A stretch of DNA of 64,000 bases from Pseudisothecium myosuroides (Eukaryota > Streptophyta > Bryopsida > Hypnales > Lembophyllaceae), in the NCBI GenBank assembly GCA_951799445.1, contig OX637288.1, positions 3,784,501 through 3,848,500 of the forward strand, given 5' to 3'. Below the pieces are notes generated by a model. It was given only the letters and a program-made list of their open reading frames with translations, did not search any database and was not told where the DNA came from. Below are positions 11,093 through 23,392 of the stretch, one piece after another (within the stretch, counting starts at the first letter, position 1; every line of letters begins with the position of its first letter). Position numbers and translations under genes: made by a program.

Positions 11093-13275
11093 TCAAAATT
11101 GAAAATCACCAACATCAATGTTACCTTGTGGTGCCTCACCTTCACCTACACCAGTAAGATACAATTTTGGTCTTGAATACAAATGTCTAAATTTTCGTGA
11201 ATTTCTCTACAAAACAATGGCCTCAAGTAAAATTGGATTAGCACTATCACTATCTGGACCTTCTAAAGCAACACGCATAACACTTTCAAGATGTTTGGTT
11301 TTCAAATGATTCCTTACATTAGTCTTGATAGAATTTTGAACAAAAAATGCCCTTTCACAAGTGGCAATACTAACACATTGAATTCTTGCAATTTCAGCAA
11401 GAACAAGTAGGTTAGGATATATAGAAGTGAAGGGCTCATGATTGCTTGAAGTTTAAAAGCAAAGAATTCCCTCTTTGTCACCGAGGGGTTAATTAGAGCT
11501 TCAAATTTCTTCCCTTGAAGCTCTAAATCCTGTCCATAATGCCCACATAACACATCCAACTCCAAAACCCTCCGACTAGCTAAACCTACTTGTCTAGTAG
11601 GCATGTTAGAAGGGTTCAAGATTTTAAAAGCTCCTATAATTCCATTATTAGCAAAACAACTCTCTAAAGCAATACAAACATTTTGAGCATAAGATTTTTG
11701 AAAGGCAACGGCAAATTCTAAATTTGCCCGAGTTCTATCCTTGCTCATTTCCACATCATGATACATGGACCTACAAATTCCAAATTGCAATCTCCTCATA
11801 TAACCACTAGGTGGTCCAAAGTCTGGAAGAATATGATAACCAATATTCTCATTGAAAGTGGCAGCATTTAAATCAATAGATTCATCCACAAATAGCATTT
11901 GAATTTGTGCAATTTCAGTCTTAATTAGAGACCCAATGCAAGAAACATTAACAAACTTGTGTTGAAAAACTCTACAAAGAAGAGACAAACTATGCAAAAT
12001 ATCAGCCCAAAAGTGTAAAATATAAATCATTTTGAAAGATCTTAACTTATTGAATAGGATGGGGCTAGTACCATCAATTTTTGCTGCAGGGATATCATGA
12101 AAATAAACCAAAATACTCTCTAAACTATCACAAAGAGCTGTAAGGGCTTGCCACCTAAATAGCCATCTGATTTTATGGAATCTTTTCAATGTCTTCTGAG
12201 AGTCAAATAATTCTTTTTGCAAAGTTTGCAAAGAGGATTTTCTCTTTGCAAACTATTTAAAATGGGCAACCATTGAATTTATGAGACTATCTACCTTATT
12301 AGACAACAAAAACATCCATTTCCTTTAGCTGCCTCTAGAGAGGCCAAATTCGTTCTATGAGCTACACAGTGTACAACAATCGGATGACGATTTACCTTGT
12401 TTTTTAGCTGAGTGGCAACTCCAGCTCTAGATCCCACCATTACAAATGCCCCATCTGATCCAAAGTTTAAAAACTTACTGAAATTTAACCCCCAATCCTT
12501 CAAAGTAGATGTTAGAGTTCATACATGAAAGTAGCATCTTTTTTTCCACACACATTCTATCAGCCCTAAAAACACACATGTAGGCATTCCTCCTTCTATA
12601 AAAGTTGCAAAAATAACCATATGACCTGTGACTGATATGTCTTTGGACTCATCTATCATAATGCCAAAATATTTTGAATCCTTGATTCTATCAATTACTT
12701 TTATTTGGATCACATTTGAAATTTAAAAAGTTAGGTCAGAACATGATTTTTCATCATGGTATACATCTTTAGTCATACATGCATTTAAAGACACAAGCAA
12801 TTTACACAAACTAGGAAATTTACAAAAGGACAATGCTTCCTTCCCAATGAACTAAGTTGCCTTGAAAAGGGCAATAATTGCTTCATCACATGTTTTATTA
12901 AACTCCATGATGACCTTTTCCATGATTTTCTGACCAGATTAGGTAGCCCAAGTTAATCTCCTATGCTCATTAGACCTAGCATGATCTTGGAAGGCTGAGA
13001 CTTTTATATTTACTGAATTTTGTTTTGCAAAAGCAGATTTACCACCTTTTTCTTTACAAGTTTTACAAAGAACCTTATCTAATGAAGAGTTGAACTCAAT
13101 CTAGTCAAATTGTGTGTACCATGCATTTTTCCATAATTTTGCAGCTAACTCAATAGAATTTTCAATTTTATTTTTATTAGATGAAGTAGACAGTGAAGCT
13201 TCAATTAAAGCCCAATCATTTTATTTTTTGATTAGATTGCAATATGTTTCTGATGGTTCTTTGACGTTTAGCCAT
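11093..13275 (-). pseudogene. hAT transposase of the TTF zinc-finger/ZNF862-like type, broken
   Basis: Fragments in several frames on the minus strand line up in the correct order for a TTF-finger hAT transposase. They are a start MAKRQRTIRNIL (13275), SIELAAKLWKNAWYTQFD (a stop follows), a zinc-finger part CKTCKEKGGKSAF with a downstream DHARSNEH, the catalytic-core part FGIMIDESKDISVTGH, then GSDGAFVMVGSRAGVATQLK with VHCVAHRTNLA. A long frame (11314-12231) follows, and last the C-terminal dimerisation part CERAFFVQNSIKTNVRNHL in another frame, ending at 11093. At least three frame breaks or stops interrupt it, so it cannot make a full transposase. It may mark the body of an old autonomous element; I found no terminal repeats around it. 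Confidence 0.85.
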
Positions 13276-13853
13276 GATCAGATTATGAATTGTTTAAAAA
13301 TCCTTTGAAAATGTTGAACAAAGGAAAAAATACTTATAAAAGCCACAGCAAAAGGAAAAAATACTTAATCCTAAAGACAACAATTTCAATTGCAATGCAA
13401 GTGAGAATGAAGGGAAGGAGCAAATCCTTGAAGACACATGGAAGTTGCTCCACAACCAATATGAAGGGAAGGAGCAAATCTATAAGCCTCAAGTCTTCTT
13501 CAAAAAAACCTCAAGCCAACTACCACAACAAACAGAGGGATTTTAGCTTAAATATAATACACCCCACAACACAAAGGATAAGTGATACTGTTTAGGATAC
13601 CAACAATATGTATCCAAGTTAATATATAAAAATTGATCTACCGACACATTCAAGTGGGAAAATGCTCCCTCAACCATACTATTTTCTTCACTAAATAAAC
13701 AGCAAACAAACTAAGACAAAAACAAAAGTGAAATACAAAGCTATATCCGTAGTAGTCAAGGTTTTTTAAACAAAGTAGTCCTATTTTTCTTCTTTAGCTG
13801 TACAAAATACCGTGACCAAGGAATTAGAATTCATATTGGCATCACATATATAT
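13276..13853. other. Non-coding stretch with short direct repeats
   Basis: Two short direct repeats are visible: CAAAGGAAAAAATACTTA-like copies near 13319 and 13350, and ATGAAGGGAAGGAGCAAATC near 13407 and 13461. The open frame covering them (13290-13595) is Lys/Ser-rich as a consequence and is not convincing as a gene. Confidence 0.35.
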
Positions 13854-14133
13854 GGCCAATTTCATTAAAATGGTGGTATTCCGTTAATTTGGCACTTTTA
13901 GCAGTTCAGACCGCCCAGTTTGAACTGTTTTTTCTGTACCAAAATCTATACTAGTAATAGATTTTTGAAATCTATACCAATCCTAGATTTTTCAAACTGC
14001 GTGGTCTGATATCTATGTCAATCCTAGATTTATTAAATCTAAAATTGACCTAGATGTTAGCAATGTATAGTAGTCCTAGATGTTACGGTGTGAAAATGGC
14101 ACATGGAATACCGCCATTTTAATGAAATTCGCC
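13854..14133. mobile_element. MITE with about 34-base inverted termini
   Basis: The left end GGCCAATTTCATTAAAATGG, continuing TGGTATTCC, is matched in inverted orientation by the right end at 14103-14133 with two mismatches. Both flanks are ATATAT, a possible target duplication, though the flanks are low-complexity. The 280-base interior contains several copies of a CCTAGATTTWTNAAATCTA-like palindromic motif and no coding frame. The superfamily is not assignable from what I see. Confidence 0.7.
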
Positions 14134-15487
14134 ATATATAAAATACTTGTACAAAAAGAGGTACAACAACCTACCAAGTGTTGCCCTTCAAATCAGTTCA
14201 AATTTGAATAGCATACACCCCTTCGGCAATGATTTGTTGCTGTTTCAATGTTCACTTGATACTATTAGTAGCGGATACATCTAGATACATATGACAAAGC
14301 TAACATAAGTTTAGCAACTTTATCTTGGACAGTTATCACATTTGCATTCATAAAAAAACTCTTTAGTGAATACATGGGAGTTTCCAATACATAAATCTAT
14401 TTAAGAGTTTTAGGAACCAAAGGACAAGGACTTTCAAATGATGATGAAATTACTATTGAAGGTTTCCATCCACAGTGTTGATGATGCATTTGAGATTTTC
14501 TTTATTAGAATGGGAGATTGCCTACCTTCTTGCAAATTGAAGATTAGATAGCATATATTAAATAAGGAATTATGTGAATCAAAGCAACGAAAACTGTGAA
14601 TTATTTAGGTCAAGCTTGAGACTAATATCATAGTGAACCAAGACAGCACATACATGTATCAAAAAATCTTACAATGAACAGGAAGAATACTTACAGCAAG
14701 CAAGTCCAAGGGATTTCACCCAACAATGGGTCAAGGAGGAAGATGCACGATTTCCAAATTGTTGAGATGAGTAGCTTCTTCCGAAGTGCACAAGAGTTTT
14801 GAGGTCCGCACATTCAATCTCCACAAATGTCAATTCCATGATTTTGAGCTTGTAGCCTTGATCTCACTTGTAGCTCCAGTTGGCGATGCAAACACACGTT
14901 CTCTGAAAAGACTCCAACTCCTCCAACAAAAAAATAAATGGCCAGGCAGTCCACAATGCAAGTCTGGAGGATCAATGCAATACCACTTCTACTGATCAAA
15001 CCCGCACAATGCCAAATACCTTCAATCATACAAAATAAAATAAAATGCGGCAAACTCAATAGCACCACGGATCCAAAAGCTCATACCAATAAGTAAGCAA
15101 TCCCACACATAATTGCGGCACCTACACCAAGACAGTACAAAACACATTCACAAATCCAATGCACCTTGAGAAGAAAAAAACACTAAGCTCCAACGATCAT
15201 ACAACTACAAAGGATTTCTATACTTCAAAACCTCAACTCCAACATTGACAGATTAGTACCCACCTTCTTTGCACATCAAACATTTGGTTCTTCTAAATTG
15301 TGAGCGGCAATGTTATCACAGACGCATCCAAAGCAATGTGACGCTTTCGATTCCACCAAGTTCATCACAACAAATAACCAAGGAGATCCCAAAGTCGATA
15401 AGCTTTCCAAAAGTAAGCACAAGGAGTTACAACTAGTATGACAAGAATTCGGAAGGCGAGGAAGTGGGGAGCAGGAGGCAAGGAGCA
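14134..15487. other. Spacer before the tandem duplication
   Basis: No recognisable gene. Base composition becomes more balanced after about 14700. Short frames here (14786-14995 on plus, 14814-15068 on minus) have no motif and overlap each other. Confidence 0.3.
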
Positions 15488-15611
15488 AGCTTAGGCGGAG
15501 GTGGGGAGGGGAGGAACAAACTAGGGGCGGCGAGGAGAGCAAGCTAGCAAGCTTGGGCGGAGGTAGGGAGGGGAGGAGCAAATTAGGGGACGGTGAAGAG
15601 AGCAAGCTAGC
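15488..15611. repeat. Tandem duplication, 62-base unit, purine-rich
   Basis: Two adjacent units start at 15488 and 15550, each running from AGCTTRGGCGGAGGT to AGAGCAAGCTAGCA with a few substitutions. The sequence is G/A-rich on the plus strand. The minus-strand open frame through it (15276-15644) is Leu/Ser/Pro low-complexity caused by the repeat and is not called as a gene. Confidence 0.75.
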
Positions 15612-15993
15612 AGAGAGGCGGGAACAGCAAAGCACTGCGGTCACCGCCGTATAGCCGTTGGTGGTGGCTCAACAGGTGACTAATCCTAAACGCAACTGAT
15701 CCTACTATCCTAATTTGGCTGTCTTCATTAACCTTAGCTAAGATCTGGCCATACCCTCGAAAGACCCTCTAATATCCGTTTTTACTTACTTGTAAACAGT
15801 CAAATTTCGAAAGGTAATTTTCCTACCTATTTTTTTACTGCCTAGTCAATTTCCGCCTTATTACCATTACTGCCTAGTGATTTAAATTTCAACCGGTCAA
15901 ATTTCAATTTTAATCGGCTCATCTTGTATTGGCTGCCGCTTCTTCCCGTACATTGGCTCCGATCTAAATGGTCCGAAAAAACCACCGACAGCT

Positions 15994-16470
15994 TACCTCT
16001 GAGCTCCTTTCCATTCAATGTTGATATAAGGTTCAAAAGTCATGAGGCGGGTGGTGCGTACTTCGTTTCCTTGCCTTGCAATAGATTCAATTTGTGCATC
16101 AAAATTAAATGTAAAAGCAAAATTTCAATGTAAACCAGTCCCTTCCCCAATAACACCACCGACAGATCGTCCGAGAGTGCCGGTGCGAATCTCGCCCACG
16201 ACATACCCAGCCCTCTTCTTCCACACAGCTAGCTTTACCTCTGTGCTTCTTTCCTTTCAATGTTGACATAAAATTCAAAAGTCATGAGGCGCGTGGTGTG
16301 AACTTCCTTTGCTTGCCTCGCATTCTTGCAATTGAACAACATGTTTCACTTTGTGCAGCATCAAAATGGAATTGTAAAGCAATATTTCAACGTGTACCCA
16401 TGCACTGCAATAACACCACCTAGCTACAGATCATAGGAGAGTGTCGGTGCGAATCTAGCTCACGGTCTCG
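15994..16470. repeat. Tandem duplication of about 242 bases next to the subtilase 3' end
   Basis: Unit 1 (from 15994) and unit 2 (from 16236) share TACCTCTGNGCTYCTTTCC, CAATGTTGAYATAA, TTCAAAAGTCATGAGGCG, ATAACACCACC and GTGCGAATCT in the same order. Divergence is perhaps 15-20 percent by eye. Unit 2 ends just beside the subtilase stop codon (16484-16486), so the duplication probably covers that gene's 3' untranslated region. Confidence 0.7.
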
Positions 16471-16483
16471 CCGCCATGCCAGT

Positions 16484-19400
16484 CTACATTACTTCGCCAA
16501 CGAGCACTGCCAGCGGCACACGCACCGCATGGCCTTTGTCGCCGCGCCAGAGCAGCGCCCCGAATGTAAACGCGCCCGTCGTCTGCGTCGCCTGCAGCGT
16601 CACCGCCACCACGACGCTCTCGCCTGCTCGCACCTCAAACGACATCGGCTGCACTTTCACGTCCACGCCCGTGGGCGCTGTTATGGACACATTGTAAGTC
16701 TCAGCTAGATCCCCTCCGACGCTCCGCAGCGTCCGCTTCACCTCGCGATGGCCCACCAAGTTCGCTACCGTGATGGACGGCAGGTTCAGGTCGGACGCAC
16801 GAGCGCCGGGGTGTTGCTCGCAAGTCGCGCCCGTGGAGTCTTGTACCGTGTTCGCGTCCACGCCAGGCAGCGTGCACAGGAAGTTCACGTAGTCCTGGAA
16901 ATCTGATCCATACCGAAATGGAGCGTACGTTAGGACTCCACGTGATATGGGTGGAATTCTATTGAATAGGCGCGGTAAGGTAGAGGCTCCATGGTCCTTA
17001 CAGGTGAGTTTTGAATTGGGCTAATTGTGAAAATGTATAATTGATCTATTGACAGCTGGTTTTTTGCAATTGTTTTGAAGCTAAGTAACACAAAATAAAT
17101 GTGGAAGATTTTTGGTGGGGCAAGTTTCTAGATTGTTTATTGCTGTAGGGAAAGGTTCAAAGTGCACCTGCACGGTGAATGGAGACCTTAGATTACACTC
17201 TCAAGTAAGGAAGAGTATGAAATGATTTAGGGAGTCGGGAGGGGTTAAACAAACTAACTTTGGGAATGCACAATGTTGTGGATCGATGAAATGCAATTTT
17301 CTTGCTAATTTGCATATCTGTGGGGACAGTACGCTGATGTAAATGAAAATGACAAAATGGCGTAAGGAATAGTGCCAATTGGAAGGCATTGAAGGTACTC
17401 ATTCGGAGCGACGGCGTCTGCAATTGACGAAGCTCGGCATTCCCGAAGTCTTCCCGACAAATCTGCTACACGGTAAGTCTCACGGTCGGCTTTCGATTTG
17501 TGGGGAGGGATTTTAGGGTTTCGCTCTCTCTGCCTTGGGAGAGACAAAGGGATGGTTTGAAATTGTAGAAAGTTATGGTGCTCAATAAGAATGAAAACTA
17601 TTGTAACTTGTCATAATAGACTTGTGACATGTGATGATTATAAATTGTCGAATTGGCTTTTGGAAATTTTCAATAAGTGAGGATCATACGAAAGATTGTA
17701 GGGACGATTATATGGATACAGAGATGAAGATTATAGACTTTTGTTAGGAGTGGAGACTGTTGCCATTCGTGGCTTGTTACCTCTTTCGAAGACGAGTCCC
17801 GGGTCCATGGCAGCGGTGACATTGACAGCTCCGCTACCCATGTCGAACGGCGATGCGGGACCCAGGGCGGTGGTCGTGGGGCTTGCAGAGGGCTGCTCGG
17901 CCATGATGCTGTTGTTCCACTTGTCGACGGTGCTGGCCGTGGTTTGAAGAGCGGAGTGGATGGCCGATGCACTCCATGTTGGGTTCTTCTGTTTCACAAG
18001 CGCCACCACGCCGGCTATGTGGGGCGTCGCCATACTCGTCCCTGATATCATCGCAAAGCTTTCCCCTGGAATCGCCATATCAGTCTGTGGTGAGTTATCA
18101 TCAATTCTGCAATCTAATGCCCCAAAACAAAATCTGGTAGGGCTTTCAGGAACGAGGCTATGAAGCTGATACTTTTCTCAAGAGTATTGCAACACTGCAA
18201 GTGCCTTTGTATGTGCCATTGAAAGGGTTGTTACAATCAAATGCGAGGGGTGCCATACCAACGAAGCCGGCGACATCGATCCCACTTTGAGCCCAGGCGC
18301 CCCAGATTTCGTTGCCAGGCGCCACCAGGTCAGGTTTTAGCAGATCTGCCACGACGGACGTGATGGTGTTCGCATACACAGGTCCTCTCGAAGAAAACGA
18401 AGTGACGCGAGGTGCCTCCACCTTGAACAAGGCTTGTCTTGAATCATTCATCTTCACGCGGGCATGGAACTGAACAATGTTGCCGTCGTCGTCTCGCTTG
18501 GTTCTTGTGTTGTAGAAGTCCAGGAGCTCCTGCAATTACAATGAATTCCAACAATGCACAAGTCGGGGTACTATACATGATAAATTCACCTCTCTTTTTC
18601 TGCTATGCTTGATATGCGTGTGTGCATTTTTAGCTCCAAAAAAATCAATCCTTACAAACTTGCATTCCATTCTCCAAAATGCTTGATCTCAAGATGTGTG
18701 TCAAAAGAAAGAAGATGTTAGAGGATTAGAGCACATGGACACCTTGATTCTTCCTTGAATTAGCAGATGAAACCTAGGTGTCAGGAGGGTGTTTCAAGAC
18801 TTTTATGTGAATTGCAATTCTTTCTCAATGTAGGAATGAGAGAAAATGCGTTTACAAATTGAGTCAGTGGACAAAGTATGGAGTCTTACGGAAGCCGCAT
18901 CCGAATCTGGAATGAAGGCAGTTGGGATAGAGTACGGTATGGGGTCCATGGACACGCGCTGCAGCTTCATACTCAGCAAGGAAGCTTTGTTGAGCATGAT
19001 AAGGCCGGCAGCTTTCAAGCTTGTGGCAGCTTTGACTGCATTCTCAAACTCCGCGGCTGCGCTACCTCCGGAATACTCCACGAAGTTGCACATGAGGACC
19101 TTGTTGCGGACAAGGGTGGCATTGAAAGGAGTCGGGTTCTGGCAGTATGAGTAAAACTCGGCATCCAATCCTTCGGTGTCGTTGTTCAATGCATCTTCTG
19201 CATATATCAGGTGGTACCAGAACGGCTCTGGAGTTCCAGCTGCAGGTTGACAATCATAGCCGGTAAGTATAATCAGGCACTGTGCCATCAAACCCTAAAT
19301 GACCAAGGATTCATGGATTGAAAAATGGCAAATTCAAATAATCACATTGTGTAAAGTATAGTACAGATGGGAACAACGTTTATGTCTGTAGAATTAACGA

Positions 19401-22400
19401 AGGACGTTGCATGTATTGGTCAAAGCATAAGTAAAAATTGGACGACAGATAGTCCTCATATAACCTACTCAAGGCTGCAAAATAAATCTGACAAAGGCCT
19501 AATCTGGGTTTTAGGGGTTAATGACCTCTTGATCCGAGCAGGAAAGTAATCTTACCAGAGAATCCTGTTCCAATGTAATCGTGATTGTTCCTTGTAGTGA
19601 CATGATTCTCGTAGGCCCGGTCACTCAAGCTGGCGCCCACTGAGACAACCCACGGGCCATACGAATTCATGGTGGAGGGGTAGGGTCCCGAATTTCCAGC
19701 AGCATGAACTACAACAACGCCAGTTGACACCGCAAAGAGAAGGGCCACATCGAAGCTGTTGAGACAGGGCACACCCGTGGCACTGTTGATGGATCCCAGG
19801 GAAATGCTCACAACATCCACACCATCATGGGTTGCCTACACGCAAACCAAAGGCCACCATACTATGAGGCACTAGAAGAAAAGCACTGAAGTGGATGTTT
19901 CTCATTGGTCCACTAGAGCAAGTGACTACCGCACTAAAGAATAGCAAGAAAGATTGGGGAGACTCTTTTTCAATTGGATATGAATAAGGCTTCCTTTTGT
20001 GGCGCATAGAAAACGACATGGCAATGAAGAGGAAGTGTTTTTCTTCAGTTCTTCTGGTTCCTATTGCTTGCAAGCCCATGAAATGCCGTATTAGAAGGAA
20101 ATTTTGTTTAATATTCGTGCCATTCAGGCCTGGTGGAAGTGTAAAAAATTCTCTATGAAGTGATGAGAGACGATTCGTAGTCTTAGTGCGGGATTATCAA
20201 AAGCAGAAATTGACCATAGCGTGTGTGAACCTGATCCAAGCCAGCCAGCACGTCCGATAGAAATCCGCCATCTCGGTAAATTACTTTGTATATCGCTATC
20301 CTGCCACAAGATGGACCACCCTGTTACATGAAACTTACGGAGGTTGAGTATTAGCACCTGGGAACTATTTTTCAATTGTGTACATAAAAAACAACTCAGA
20401 CCGACGAGAATCAGCTGCTATGTTTACCGAGCACGCGGGGCAATGCCACTGGCAATGCCGTAGTTGTATCCTTTCACCACAACCGGTACTCCCGGGCTGC
20501 CAGCAGCTATCGAACTTGTGTGTCTGCAATGTACTCATGGTCATGCACACCCACATCAACAGATTTGACTTGAAGTGTAATTTTAAGTGATCACCTCCAG
20601 TAGAGTTAACGCACACCCATACAGGACCCAGAAGCTCGAATTTGACCTCAAGTTCTTTTAGCAGTTTTGAGTAGATTAAATAAAGAGTCTAATTTTTTCT
20701 TACTAACAGACAATGCTCTTCACCGACATATAATTGAAACCCATTTAAATATGGCTTTTCACAGTACGATCATATTAAAACCATAAACCTTTGTTCCTTT
20801 AAGAATGTAGTCCAGAATCTTCTTTTTTAGTTGTGTGCAGGGGCGAATTCATATGGCTGTGAGATTGTGTGAAACTGACGTGCCGTGTCCGTCTCCATCG
20901 AAGGGCGACGCGAAGTCGTAGGTTTCATTGAACAGATCTGCAGCCATGATTCCCCTGGAGAAATACTTGGCCCCGATCACTTTGCCATTGCAAGAGCCGA
21001 CTGGGAAGTTTTCTTCCACCACCTGACAACTCCCTTTCCACGTATTCAAGTGACCATATGGCTTGGACCATAGCTTTGTGTCTCCGAAGCTCATATGAGT
21101 GGGATCAATCCCCGTATCCAGCATGCCGATGACCATGCCCTCCCCGGCGTTCTCGGGTCCGTTCAACAGGGGCCAGGCTCCCTTGGGCAGGTCCAGGAAC
21201 TGAGGGGTATGTGTGGTTGTTTTCTTTAGCAATTGATCCCGCTCTACTGATACCACGTCAGGATGGGATTTAAGCAGTTTGGCCTGCAGGGGAAAGAAGG
21301 TTCAGCTGTCTTGATTCTGAAGTTTCACTTTCCAACCTCTAGACAATTGACAATTTTCTGCCAAGCATGAGATGAGGTAAGCACTCCTAATTGCACCCAA
21401 AACTGACCCTCATAGATTTTTGCTTAAAGTGAACACTGTTTGAACATGTGAGGCCCATTTGGTTTCACCTGAAAATTAATAGTTTATTCATGCAATGTTT
21501 CAAAATACATGTTTGAATCCTGTCAGTGGCTAACAAAATTGAAGTTAGTTTAATAGAAGAAAAGCAAGCTCAAGTGCGCATTTGGACGCTTTCACGAGTA
21601 GATACGCTAATGTTGAGCTCTTTGACGTTGTTTAAAGAAGTTTGGGAAACAAGGAGAAAGATGAGACACCTGGTCATGCTCTGTGAGCTTGACAGTGAAG
21701 GCATTGAGCACCGTGGTGTAGCTGTAGAGCTTCTGAAAACTGCCGTTCTCTAACGCTTCTTCCAGCACCATGTCGTGGCGACCTCTCAAATGCTCTGCGT
21801 AAGCATGGGCTGCTTCACTTCATCATGCACACATTCAACAAAGAAAGCGCCATCAATCGACTTTGGCATCTACTAAGGTGCAGGACACCATTTCCATCGC
21901 TTAAATCATTCAACCTATGTAGTAGTCTGATTTTACGGAGATCAATACAGAAATCTGCAGAGATCACTTTGGATACAAGAACCAAATTTGCTGAGATCAA
22001 AATTTTCTCACTCAATGTATTCTATATTTTCTTGAGCAGTCATTCTACACTGGGAGGTTGTAGCCAATCACTCCAAGATCAATGTCATAGACATTAAGTT
22101 AAGTCTCGGTTACACCCAACGTGCTAATCGAAGGCCAAGTGTTAATAGAAAGAGTGAGTTGCTGTTAACTGGAATCAATCAATAAGAAACGACATCAGGT
22201 CTAACGACTTCAGTATAACAAGAACACGGCTTATCAACAATTTTGGGCAACATCACGACATCAGGGAGGGGATAGAAGCAGACCTCGAGAAATCAGGTCG
22301 GTTGGACCCCGGAGCGGCGTGTGCAGTAGAACTGAAATGCAAGTCGGGAGAGCCTCGGAAAGCAGACAAGGGAGAGCCCCTGACACGCACCACGTACACC

Positions 22401-22534
22401 GCTGGCGATGCCATCGCCGCGCCCACCATAGCCGCCGTAGCCGCCATAGCCGCCATAGCCAAGCTGAAGATTGTCAGCCCTAAACCCACTCCCGCTCGAA
22501 ACCCCATTCCGGAAGAGCCTTTCTTCATCGTCAC
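16484..22534 (-). CDS. Subtilisin-like serine protease, SBT2 subfamily (complete, 10 exons)
   Basis: A secreted subtilase (MEROPS S8A) expected to cleave proteins in the cell wall or apoplast. Exons: 22534-22284, 21817-21670, 21283-20880, 20523-20428, 20300-20231, 19835-19556, 19239-18890, 18529-18259, 18065-17781, 16902-16484. Phases match throughout, giving 857 residues, a normal SBT2 length. An Ala-rich signal peptide starts the protein, followed by the I9 prodomain (LYSYTTVLNAFTVKL). The catalytic triad is intact: Asp about 189 (MLDTGIDPTHMSF), His about 266 (GDGHGTHTSS, three codons before an intron) and Ser about 634 (GTSMATPHIAG), with the oxyanion Asn about 371 (AAGNSGP). A PA-like insert lies in exon 7 and a fibronectin-III-like tail at the end. 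TTHTPQFLDLP after the prodomain is typical of SBT2. The exon 7 start was chosen at 19239 because it keeps frame and family similarity; the upstream AG leads to a stop. Confidence 0.93.
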
Positions 22535-23392
22535 AGCACGATTCTTAGCCCTCCGAATGAAACTCCTCGCTTTTCAGCTGCATTGAGAACTGAAAACATA
22601 CAGACACACTCCCATAGCCTCCCAATCGCTTTGCTTGCTTGCCAAGAAGATGGGCAACATTCAAACAGAAAATCAAAATCGTTCTTGATTGTTGAAGATG
22701 ATGATGACGAAACCACTTGGCAGAAAGAAATCACTGGTCAGACAAATGTTGAGCTCGCCGGCGTGCATGCCAAAGAACCCGGGATTGGACCAAGGAGCTC
22801 CCGGGCCAACCGTCGTCTGGTGTCCCTGGACCCGGACATCGGCAGGTTCGGTTCTGTTCATCCAAATGGAGGATGAAATCTTTGGATGGCATCCGTGTTC
22901 AGTTGTACCAAACTGAACCGACTGACGATCTCAACAACTTTAGCAAAATGAGAAAAATGGCGGGACCAATGGCGGGACCAACTCTTGCCACGTCACACGC
23001 TGTCGAGGACTCTCCCTAGTGAAGCGGCGTGGAGGACGCTCGATCTGCCACGTGGACTCTGCCACTTGGCTGCGTTGTGTCCCTTGCATGGTGTCCTACT
23101 TACACAAATCGTCGACTCCGCCATCACGCAGCGATTGCACAACCAAAGGAGCTTCCTCATTGTAGCAAATTCCGGAAAAGCTTTGATTTCATGACCCCGC
23201 CTCGATTCGAAGCAGTCGAGGTTCTTACATGCGCCTTCAATTTTGCAATTCTGCAAAGCTTTGTGAACTTTCAGGAGTCTCGGGATCACAATTGTGCGTT
23301 TGTTTGAGAGAATTTGAGATCATTGGACGAGTTTTGTAGGAGCGTGGTATAGGATTTCCTTCTTTGTCTACAGGTTGTGAGAAACGGATGCA
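22535..23392. promoter_or_regulatory. Shared upstream region of the divergent subtilase and LEA-like genes
   Basis: About 860 bases separate the two start codons. It must hold both promoters and 5' leaders. A short direct repeat (TGGCGGGACCAA twice, 22959-22982) and a CCACGTGG palindrome at about 23049 are visible. That palindrome contains the ACGTG core bound by bZIP factors and would suit an ABA- or stress-responsive LEA gene, but this is only a motif match. Confidence 0.4.

Noticed and set aside
15276..15644. 122-residue minus-strand frame rich in Ser, Leu and Pro
   Set aside because: It is the complement of a purine-rich tandem duplication. The composition follows from the repeat, and there is no motif or splice context.
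19240..19291. Extension of subtilase exon 7 to the acceptor near 19290
   Set aside because: Reading from that AG in the phase set by exon 6 reaches a stop. The AG at 19241-19240 keeps frame and gives family-like sequence.
22302..22586. Plus-strand frame across the subtilase first exon
   Set aside because: It is the antisense shadow of the Ala-rich signal peptide exon, whose own frame joins in phase to nine further exons.
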